Notes under the pieces: model-generated
Told to the model about the DNA's origin: nothing
The model's database searches: none
Seen by the model: the letters and a program-made list of their open reading frames with translations, nothing else
In this document: positions 1-5,349 of the stretch, in pieces
Position numbering within the stretch: the first letter of the stretch is position 1
Layout of the letters: every line of letters begins with the position of its first letter
Position numbers and translations under genes: made by a program
DNA from: JBFHRB01 sp041591915
Lineage (GTDB): Bacteria; Actinomycetota; Nitriliruptoria; Nitriliruptorales; Nitriliruptoraceae
Assembly: GCA_041591915.1 (NCBI GenBank)
Contig: JBFHRB010000161.1
Location: 1-7,794 of the forward strand
DNA length: 7,794 bases
Reading direction: 5' to 3'

Positions 1-669
1 CACCGCGTGAGGACCGCCGTCTCGGCGGAGGAGGGCCTCGCGGTCGCGCGGTCCTCTCCCCCCGACGCGGTCGTGACGGATCGTCGGCTCTCGGGCATGG
101 ACGGTGCGGACCTCGCTCGGGCGATACGTAGCGAGCCCCCTCCGCTCGGCGATGCGGCCGTCGTGGGGCTGTCGGCCAGCGACACGCCGGAGGACCGACA
201 TGCCTGCCTGTCCGCGGGCATGGACTCCTACCTCGTCAAGCCGGTCGAGGCGACGGACCTCGCCGCGGCGATCTCGGCCGCGCTCCTTTCACGTCGCCAG
301 CCCGGCTCCGCGACGGTCGTCGGCGCGACGACGAGGGCGACCGACCCCGGGATCGGCGCGGTGCTGGCAAGGATCGAGCGGGACATCGGCCGCCGGGGGC
401 CAGTCGTCGTTGCCGTCCGGAGCTTCATCGACAGCCTGGGTGGCTGGCTCGACGAGATCCTCGGGGACGGCGACGCCGCCGACCGGTCGCGCGCGGCGCA
501 CACGCTCAAGGGCGCGGCCCTGACGCTCGGTGCCGGCCGCCTGGCCGACGTCGCACAGCGCCTGGAGAGCGCGCCCGACGACCTGGCGCCACGGACCGAG
601 CTGCGCGTCGAGGCACGCATGGCGCGTCAGGTCTTCGAGTCCTACATCAGGGACGACGGAGCCTCCTGA
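1..669 (+). CDS. REC-HPt phosphorelay protein, C-terminal part (5' end outside window)
   Basis: This is the tail of a two-component signalling protein; the reading frame is open through the left edge, so the true start lies outside the window and the GTG at 7 is probably internal. Numbering from base 1, a receiver domain occupies about residues 1-95. The phosphoacceptor Asp is at 27 (V-T-D-R-R-L-S-G-M-D-G), the switch Ser lies in GLSAS, and the conserved Lys is at 80 (Y-L-V-K-P). The acidic pair of the first beta strand is missing, cut off by the window. A linker of about 20 residues leads to an HPt four-helix domain (about 115-220) with phosphotransfer His at 167 in H-T-L-K-G. This order is usual at the C terminus of hybrid histidine kinases that run a His-Asp-His relay, but stand-alone REC-HPt proteins also exist. 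The usual Pro after the receiver Asp is Ser here. The partner regulator is not visible. Confidence 0.85.
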   Translation, partial: HRVRTAVSAEEGLAVARSSPPDAVVTDRRLSGMDGADLARAIRSEPPPLGDAAVVGLSASDTPEDRHACLSAGMDSYLVKPVEATDLAAAISAALLSRRQPGSATVVGATTRATDPGIGAVLARIERDIGRRGPVVVAVRSFIDSLGGWLDEILGDGDAADRSRAAHTLKGAALTLGAGRLADVAQRLESAPDDLAPRTELRVEARMARQVFESYIRDDGAS

Positions 670-673
670 GCGA

Positions 674-692
674 GCAGGGATCGGGGCCCTGC
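674..692 (+). terminator. Weak hairpin just after the REC-HPt stop codon
   Basis: A perfect 6-bp inverted repeat, GCAGGG and CCCTGC around a 7-base loop, begins four bases after the stop codon. It could end transcription of the signalling gene. There is no T tract after it, so an intrinsic terminator role is uncertain. Confidence 0.3.
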
Positions 693-715
693 GCGGAGAA
701 CCCTTCCGGTTGCAC

Positions 716-738
716 GACGGGCGTCCAGGCCGCCCGTC
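716..738 (+). other. 8-bp inverted repeat upstream of the LVIVD gene
   Basis: GACGGGCG and CGCCCGTC form a perfect 8-bp stem with a 7-base loop. It ends 22 bases before the ATG of the next gene, just ahead of its ribosome binding site. It could be a second terminator element for the upstream gene, an operator, or a structure in the 5' leader. The sequence alone does not decide between these. Confidence 0.35.
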
Positions 739-760
739 CGATCCGGGAGAGAGAACCGCC

Positions 761-2236
761 ATGGGCCGCATCCGCCCTGTCCTGCTCGCGGCGGCGATCG
801 CCGCCTTCGGCTTCGCCGCACCGACCGCCCCCGTCGAGGGCGATCTCGGCGAGGTCGTCCACCTCGACACGGCCCCCGACGGGGCGCCGCTGACGAGCGA
901 CAACGTCGTCTACCTCGGGACGATCCTCACGGAGGCGCCGGGGGTCGGTGGCAAGGTCGTCGAGGTCGATGGCCAGCGACGCTTCTACGTGACCGGGGTC
1001 AAGGGCGCCTCCGTTTACGACGTCACCAACCCCGTCACGCCGCTGCTGATGGGCCACCTGACGCTCCCGCACTTCCAGAACGAGAGCGTGGCGGTCAGCG
1101 AGGACGGCGCCCGGATGATCATCTCCTCGGACACGGCGGCGGTGTCGCGCGGCAGTGCGTCGGGCAACGGCATCCGGGTCATCACGGTCACCGAGACGGT
1201 CCCGGGTCGGGTGCTCGACCTGACGGAGACGGCCGCCATCAAGGAGTCGAACCACACCGCGGCCTGCGCCGATGCGAAGTGCGAGTGGATCTACGGGTCC
1301 TCCGGCCGCGTCTACCACGCTCCGATCGAGGCCGGCGGCATCAAGTTCGTGGGCCCGCTGCCACCGGCCGCGAAGGGCCACGCCTTCTTCCGCGACGCCT
1401 CCGGGCTCGTGATCTCCGACTCCGGTGAGCGCCTCGTCCTCGACCCGCGCGTCGATCCCGCACGACCGAAGGTCGTCACGACCGGCAAGCAGGCGTTCCA
1501 GGACGGGTTCCTCCAGCACAACAACGTCCGGCCCTACGCCGACCAGTGGGCGCCGCGCGACCCGGACCTCGAGGCCGATGGCTACCCCGAGGCCGCGCCC
1601 AAGAGCGGTCCGCTCCCCGAGGGCTCGCTGCGTCCGGGTGAGCTCCTCATCGGCGGCGGCGAGTCCAACGTCAACCCGCTCTGCGCGGGCTCGGGTGGCA
1701 TCACGACCTGGGACATGCGCGACTTCGACAAGGGTCGGGCGATGGTGCCGCTCGAGTTCTTCAACCCGGTCAACGGCAACCCGTTCCTCGACGGGCGTCC
1801 GGCCGTCAATGCGCTCGGGTGCTCGAGCCACTGGTTCACCGTCCGCGAGAACATGATCGCCGCGTCCTGGTACGAGCATGGCGTCCGCTTCTTCGAGGTC
1901 GGCCTCGACACCGGGGCGCTCGAGGAGGTCGGCTGGTTCCAGCCGCTCGCCACGGAGGCTGGTGCGGCCCACTGGGTCGGGCCGGCGGACATCCCGGGGC
2001 TCGGCACGGTCGAGATCGTGTACTCCGTGGACTACGCCCGTGGGATCGACATCGTCGGCTACCTGCCCGACGGCGAGCAGCCCAGCAAGCAGGAGCTCGC
2101 CGCCTCGTGGCTCGCCAACCTCGACCGGGCGGGGACCGGCACCTTCGCGAACGCCGAGCGGTACCTGTGTCGGCTCGCGACCACCAACGGTGGCGCCGCA
2201 CCCGCGGGGACGGAGGCCCGGGCCTTCGGCCTCTGA
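761..2236 (+). CDS. Exported LVIVD-repeat/beta-propeller-like protein, function unknown
   Basis: A 491-residue protein that looks exported. The ATG at 761 was chosen because GGGAGAGAG lies just upstream and because it creates a signal peptide: basic start (MGRIR), then a hydrophobic Ala/Leu stretch to about residue 20. The cleavage site is unclear, around 19-23. The mature part has short repeated segments of the type V-x-G-x-x-G-x-x-V-Y-D-V-T-N-P (about 76-91), near R-V-I-T-V (139-143), and V-R-F-F-E-V (375-380). These resemble LVIVD-repeat beta-propellers, in which a strand is followed by a D-x-(S/T)-x-P turn. Blocks that look conserved are His104, Asn-His-Thr (164-166), Cys169/Cys174, His-Asn-Asn (253-255), Cys308, Cys354 with Ser-Ser-His357, and Trp-Tyr-Glu-His (370-373). 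The scattered His residues could bind metal, but that is inference. I cannot assign a reaction. It stands alone, with its own terminator downstream. Confidence 0.75.
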   Translation: MGRIRPVLLAAAIAAFGFAAPTAPVEGDLGEVVHLDTAPDGAPLTSDNVVYLGTILTEAPGVGGKVVEVDGQRRFYVTGVKGASVYDVTNPVTPLLMGHLTLPHFQNESVAVSEDGARMIISSDTAAVSRGSASGNGIRVITVTETVPGRVLDLTETAAIKESNHTAACADAKCEWIYGSSGRVYHAPIEAGGIKFVGPLPPAAKGHAFFRDASGLVISDSGERLVLDPRVDPARPKVVTTGKQAFQDGFLQHNNVRPYADQWAPRDPDLEADGYPEAAPKSGPLPEGSLRPGELLIGGGESNVNPLCAGSGGITTWDMRDFDKGRAMVPLEFFNPVNGNPFLDGRPAVNALGCSSHWFTVRENMIAASWYEHGVRFFEVGLDTGALEEVGWFQPLATEAGAAHWVGPADIPGLGTVEIVYSVDYARGIDIVGYLPDGEQPSKQELAASWLANLDRAGTGTFANAERYLCRLATTNGGAAPAGTEARAFGL

Positions 2237-2252
2237 CCCGGCGCTCGTCCGC

Positions 2253-2284
2253 GCAGCGCCCGGCCCCGTGCGGCCGGGCGCTGC
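2253..2284 (+). terminator. Strong GC hairpin terminator after the LVIVD gene
   Basis: A perfect 13-bp stem (2253-2265 pairing with 2272-2284) with a 6-base loop starts 16 bases after the stop codon. It is followed by a modest T-containing stretch, CGTTCTTGTG. This is a typical intrinsic-terminator layout for a high-GC genome, where the T tract is often short. It separates the LVIVD gene from the small genes downstream. Confidence 0.75.
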
Positions 2285-2333
2285 CGTTCTTGTGACCTCT
2301 GCTGCTCGACCGACAGGGACCTGCGGACGGCAC

Positions 2334-2338
2334 GGAGG
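2334..2338 (+). promoter_or_regulatory. Ribosome binding site of the zinc-ribbon gene
   Basis: GGAGG, five bases before the GTG at 2344. It supports that start codon. Confidence 0.6.
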
Positions 2339-2343
2339 TCGAG

Positions 2344-2607
2344 GTGGTCAGGGCGGAACGCTCGGCTTGGCAGCCCGGTACGACACCGGTCATCGAGCGG
2401 CGCCTGCTCCGACCGTCGCACGAGGTGCTGAGCGCCATCGAGGGCGAACTGCGGATCGACGCGACCGTCCTCGGCGCGCTCGCCCGGCTCGAGGAGACGG
2501 CAGCGCCGCTCGACCTCGACGAGATCCGGCGGCTGTGCGAGGCCTGCAACGGCTTCGTCCCGCATGGCCGCCGCACGTGCCCCTCGTGCAGGCACCGCAA
2601 CGGCTGA
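2344..2607 (+). CDS. Small zinc-ribbon protein, function unknown
   Basis: An 87-residue protein starting at GTG behind GGAGG. Residues 15-63 look helical and charged. The C terminus is a compact zinc ribbon with Cys65-x-x-Cys68 and Cys79-x-x-Cys82, ten residues between the pairs, ending five residues after the last Cys. The four cysteines should bind one structural zinc ion. Third codon positions are mostly G or C through the body of the gene, as in its neighbours, which supports real coding; the first dozen codons are less biased, so the true start could lie somewhat inside. Terminal CxxC-CxxC ribbons occur in many unrelated small cytoplasmic proteins, including nucleic-acid-binding ones, so I assign no function. 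It is isolated between a terminator upstream and a 123-base gap downstream. Confidence 0.65.
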   Translation: MVRAERSAWQPGTTPVIERRLLRPSHEVLSAIEGELRIDATVLGALARLEETAAPLDLDEIRRLCEACNGFVPHGRRTCPSCRHRNG

Positions 2608-2652
2608 GCAACCACGCGTCGGCTTGCGGGCAGCGCAGGCAGGGCATCGGCT

Positions 2653-2673
2653 GCGAACTCTCCGTCAGTTCGC
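2653..2673 (+). promoter_or_regulatory. Dyad upstream of the small acidic gene, possible operator
   Basis: GCGAACT and AGTTCGC form a perfect 7-bp inverted repeat around a 7-base spacer, centred about 68 bases before the ATG at 2731. The short arms and lack of a T tract fit a regulator-binding dyad better than a terminator. No confident -35/-10 pair could be seen nearby. Confidence 0.3.
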
Positions 2674-2716
2674 GTAACTCTGTGTCATCACGCTCGTTGG
2701 GATGCCTGACGCCACC

Positions 2717-2724
2717 GAGGGAGA
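2717..2724 (+). promoter_or_regulatory. Ribosome binding site of the small acidic gene
   Basis: GAGGGAGA ends six bases before the ATG at 2731. The good match and spacing are part of the case that the short frame is translated. Confidence 0.6.
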
Positions 2725-2730
2725 CCTCCG

Positions 2731-2868
2731 ATGACCGACAAGACCTACAGCTGGGACCGCACGTCGATCGACAACTACCTCAGCATCGACGAGGACACCC
2801 GCGACCTGCTCGAGACCTTCGAGCCCACCCGTGAGCCCGACCTGTTCGTCCTCGAGGTCGACCTGTGA
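2731..2868 (+). CDS. 45-residue acidic small protein, unrecognised
   Basis: A short complete frame from ATG to TGA that I do not recognise. Evidence that it is real: a purine-rich Shine-Dalgarno at ideal distance, and third codon positions that are G or C in all but one of its sense codons. The protein begins MTDKTYSWDR, contains S-I-D-N-Y-L-S-I-D-E-D, and ends L-F-V-L-E-V-D-L. It has 13 Asp/Glu against 4 Lys/Arg and no Cys, so it is strongly acidic. There is no signal peptide or membrane segment. It ends 92 bases before serA on the same strand, so it could share a transcript with the serine genes. It is not an obvious attenuator leader: it contains only three Ser codons, not clustered. It could be a small regulatory or partner protein, or a peptide precursor; nothing in the sequence chooses between these. 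Confidence 0.6.
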   Translation: MTDKTYSWDRTSIDNYLSIDEDTRDLLETFEPTREPDLFVLEVDL

Positions 2869-2960
2869 TCAGGGGCACCGACGGTTCGCCGGCCGCGCAT
2901 CCCGCGTCCCGCCGCGGCGTGTCGTGGTAAGCCACACGGGCCACCGCCACCGGAGGCCCC

Positions 2961-4163
2961 GTGCGCATCCTGTTCGCCGACCAGTTCCCCGAGCCGCACC
3001 GCCAAGTGCTGGCTGAGGCCGGGCACGAGGTCCGCTTCGAACCTGCCCTGACCGGTGACGACCTCCCGACTGCGCTCGGCGACGCCGAACTGCTGGTCGT
3101 CCGCTCGACGAAGGTCAGCCGCGAGACGATCGAGTCGGCGAGTGAGCTCGCGATGATCGTGCGTGCCGGCGCAGGCACGAACACCATCGACAAGGCCGCC
3201 GCCGCGGAGCGCGGCATCTACGTCTGCAACACCCCGGGCAAGAACGCACTCGCCGTGGCCGAGCTGGCCCTGGGGCTCTTGATCGCCCTCGACCGCCGCA
3301 TCCCGGACAACGTCGCGGACCTCCGCGAGGGGAAGTGGGACAAGAAGACCTACTCCGAGTCGCAGGGGCTGGCCGGGCGCTCGCTCGGCATCGTCGGTGT
3401 CGGGGACATCGGGCTCGCCTTCGCCGAGCGCGCGGCAGCGTGCGGCATGGAGGTGTTCGCGGTGGCGAAGGCCGGTCGCGACAAGGCGACCCTCGCTCGT
3501 GCCGCCGCGGTCCCGATCCACTGGGTCGCCGACATCGAGACGCTCGCCCAGCAGGTCGACGTCCTGAGCTTCCATGTCCCCGCCACCCCTGCCACCGCGG
3601 GCCTCTGTGGCGACGAGCTGCTGGAGCTCGTCAAGCCAGGGGCGTGGATCCTCAACACGTCCCGCGGGGAGGTCGTCGACGAGGACGCCCTGCTCGCCGC
3701 CATCGAGGAGAAGGACCTGCGTGTCGGCCTCGACGTCTACGCGGACGAGCCGGCGGAGGGCCGTGGCACGTTCACGTCCCGCCTCGCGCAGCACCCCAAC
3801 GTCTACGGCACCCACCACATCGGCGCGTCGACCGAGCAGGCGCAGGCGGCCATCGCCGAGGAGGTGCTGGCCATCATCGAGGCCTTCGACCAGGGCGAGG
3901 TCCGCAACTGCGTGAACCTCGAGCCGTCCGCGAAGGGTGCGGCGACGCTCGTGGTGCGCCACCGCAACGAGGTGGGTGCCCTGTCGGGCGTGCTCGACGT
4001 GCTGAAGGGCGCCGGCATCAACATCGAGCAGATGGACAACGAGCTCTTCGCCGGAGGAGCGGCCGCCGTTGCGACCCTCCACGTCAGCGCGACGCCGGAC
4101 GACACTACGGTCAGCGCCCTCACGGACCTCGACGCCACGATCCACGTCGACGTGCGCGGCTGA
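2961..4163 (+). CDS. serA: D-3-phosphoglycerate dehydrogenase
   Basis: Catalyses the first step of serine synthesis, oxidising 3-phosphoglycerate to 3-phosphohydroxypyruvate with a nicotinamide cofactor, in the cytoplasm. The GTG start sits four bases after GGAGG. The 400 residues hold an N-terminal substrate-binding domain (about 1-97 plus the C-terminal end of the catalytic part), a Rossmann domain (about 98-285) with G146-V-G-D-I-G151, and a C-terminal ACT domain (about 328-398). Catalytic residues of the D-2-hydroxyacid dehydrogenase family are visible: Arg235 in N-T-S-R-G-E, Glu263 in A-D-E-P, and His286 in H-H-I-G-A-S-T. The substrate-loop signature N-T-P-G-K-N lies at 90-95. The ACT domain suggests feedback control, typically by serine. 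The protein is the short form, without the extra intervening domain of the roughly 530-residue mycobacterial enzyme. The acidic residue that normally ends the second Rossmann strand is absent (E-V-F-A-V-A-K), so cofactor choice is uncertain. It is followed 63 bases later by serC. Confidence 0.92.
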   Translation: MRILFADQFPEPHRQVLAEAGHEVRFEPALTGDDLPTALGDAELLVVRSTKVSRETIESASELAMIVRAGAGTNTIDKAAAAERGIYVCNTPGKNALAVAELALGLLIALDRRIPDNVADLREGKWDKKTYSESQGLAGRSLGIVGVGDIGLAFAERAAACGMEVFAVAKAGRDKATLARAAAVPIHWVADIETLAQQVDVLSFHVPATPATAGLCGDELLELVKPGAWILNTSRGEVVDEDALLAAIEEKDLRVGLDVYADEPAEGRGTFTSRLAQHPNVYGTHHIGASTEQAQAAIAEEVLAIIEAFDQGEVRNCVNLEPSAKGAATLVVRHRNEVGALSGVLDVLKGAGINIEQMDNELFAGGAAAVATLHVSATPDDTTVSALTDLDATIHVDVRG

Positions 4164-4214
4164 TCGCTCCGACGGCGGCGCGCCCGCGCGAGACCCACGA
4201 CCACCCCACCCTTC

Positions 4215-4221
4215 AAGGAGG
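4215..4221 (+). promoter_or_regulatory. Strong ribosome binding site of serC
   Basis: AAGGAGG, a near-perfect anti-16S match, five bases before the GTG at 4227. It fixes the serC start. Confidence 0.8.
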
Positions 4222-4226
4222 CCCCC

Positions 4227-5315
4227 GTGGCCGACCGCACCATCAACTTCTCCGCAGGTCCGTGCACGCTCCCGCTGGAGGTGCTCGAGGAGGCCCAGTC
4301 GGAGTTCGTGGACTACCACGGCGCCGGGATGTCGCTGATCGAGATGTCGCACCGCGGGGCGCACTACGACGCGGTGCACCAGGAGGCGCTGCAGCTCACG
4401 CGGGAGGTCGCCGGGCTGCCGGACGACTTCGAGGTGCTCTTCGTCCAGGGTGGCGCGTCGCTGCAGTTCGCCATGGCGCCCATGAACCTGCTGGCTACCG
4501 GTGAGTCGGCGGCCTTCGCCGTGACGGGGGCGTGGGCCGAGAAGGCCGTCGAGGACGCTGGACACCACGGTGACGCCTACGTCGCGTGGGACGGTGCGGG
4601 CGAGGGCTACGCGCGCACGCCGTCCGCCGGCGACCTCGACCTCCGCGACGGGACCCGCTACCTCCACGTCTGCACGAACGAGACCATCGGCGGCATCCGT
4701 TTCCCCGAGATCCCCCAGGTCGACGTCCCGCTCGTCGGCGACGTGTCATCGGAGTTCCTGTCACGCCCGCTGCCGTGGGACCGGTTCGACCTCGTCTTCG
4801 GGGGCGTCCAGAAGAACCTCGGTCCGGCCGGCATGGCGGTCGTGTTCGTGAGGAAGTCCGTCCTCGAGTCGGGCAACCGCGACCTCGCGGCCTACCTCCG
4901 CTACGACGTCCACGCGTCCAAGGAGTCGCTGTACAACACGCCGCCGGTGTTCACGATCTGGATGACCGGCAAGGTCCTGAAGTGGATGCAGGCACAGGGT
5001 GGCCTGGCGGCCATCGAGGCCGCCGCCGAGCGCAAGGCGGCGCTCGTCTACGACGTCATCGACGGCAGCGATGGCTACTTCCGCAGCCCGGTGGACGCGG
5101 GGCACCGCTCGGTCATGAACGTCGTGTGGCGCCTGCCCAGCGAGGACCTCGAGGCCCAGTTCCTGAAGGAGGCGAGTGCCCACGGGATGAGCGGCCTGAA
5201 GGGGCACCGTTCGGTCGGTGGGCTCCGCGCCTCGATCTACAACGCGATGCCCGAGTCGGGGGTGCAGGCGCTGGCCGACCTCATGCGGGACTTCGCCGAC
5301 CGCCACCCGGCGTGA
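4227..5315 (+). CDS. serC: Phosphoserine aminotransferase
   Basis: A PLP enzyme that converts 3-phosphohydroxypyruvate plus glutamate into O-phospho-L-serine and 2-oxoglutarate, the second step of serine synthesis; in some bacteria it also serves pyridoxal phosphate synthesis. The protein has 362 residues, the normal length for the family. It opens with I-N-F-S-A-G-P. Visible class V aminotransferase features are S-H-R-G (41-44), the cofactor-phosphate loop G-G-A-S (75-78), Trp103 that stacks on the cofactor, Asp172 for the pyridine nitrogen, the Schiff-base Lys196 in V-Q-K-N-L-G-P-A-G, Asn237-Thr238, and the substrate-phosphate motif G-H-R-S-V-G-G (326-332). This is the form found in E. coli and Bacillus, not the distinct form of Mycobacterium. 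The gene follows serA and is separated by 34 bases from the DUF1015 gene, consistent with one operon. Confidence 0.95.
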   Translation: MADRTINFSAGPCTLPLEVLEEAQSEFVDYHGAGMSLIEMSHRGAHYDAVHQEALQLTREVAGLPDDFEVLFVQGGASLQFAMAPMNLLATGESAAFAVTGAWAEKAVEDAGHHGDAYVAWDGAGEGYARTPSAGDLDLRDGTRYLHVCTNETIGGIRFPEIPQVDVPLVGDVSSEFLSRPLPWDRFDLVFGGVQKNLGPAGMAVVFVRKSVLESGNRDLAAYLRYDVHASKESLYNTPPVFTIWMTGKVLKWMQAQGGLAAIEAAAERKAALVYDVIDGSDGYFRSPVDAGHRSVMNVVWRLPSEDLEAQFLKEASAHGMSGLKGHRSVGGLRASIYNAMPESGVQALADLMRDFADRHPA

Positions 5316-5349
5316 GCGCGCGGGCGCACGGCCGAGCCGAGGCCCCGGC

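Noticed and set aside
530..760. N-terminal extension of the LVIVD protein upstream of the ATG at 761
   Set aside because: It would overlap the REC-HPt gene by 140 bases and bury the signal peptide. The ATG at 761 has a ribosome binding site.
647..1972. 441-codon open frame on the - strand opposite the LVIVD gene
   Set aside because: It lies entirely antisense to a gene with a signal peptide, ribosome binding site and terminator. Its product is a low-complexity Arg/Asp/Val-rich sequence typical of antisense frames in very GC-rich DNA.
2287..2343. Promoter for the zinc-ribbon gene (TTGTGA near 2290)
   Set aside because: No acceptable -10 element at the right distance; the match is not better than background.
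1878..2834. 318-codon + frame spanning the LVIVD gene end, terminator and small genes
   Set aside because: It crosses a strong terminator and two better-supported genes in other frames. Its product is Arg/Ser/Pro-rich without any domain.
2924..2935. Small hairpin GTGG-TAAG-CCAC in the gap before serA, considered as a riboswitch or attenuator
   Set aside because: The stem is only 4 bp and extends only with a bulge. No alternative pairing or T tract is visible, so chance is sufficient explanation.
3335..4504. 389-codon + frame overlapping serA and serC
   Set aside because: Arg/Gly-rich shadow translation of serA and serC in another frame.
2775..4667. 630-codon open frame on the - strand opposite serA and part of serC
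   Set aside because: Long antisense frames arise when third positions are nearly all G or C. The + strand holds two unmistakable enzymes, and the antisense product has no recognisable domain.
5218..5349. Upstream start for the DUF1015 gene inside serC
   Set aside because: The added 44 residues are a Arg/Pro-rich shadow of serC. The family N terminus begins right after the GTG at 5350, which has its own GAGG.
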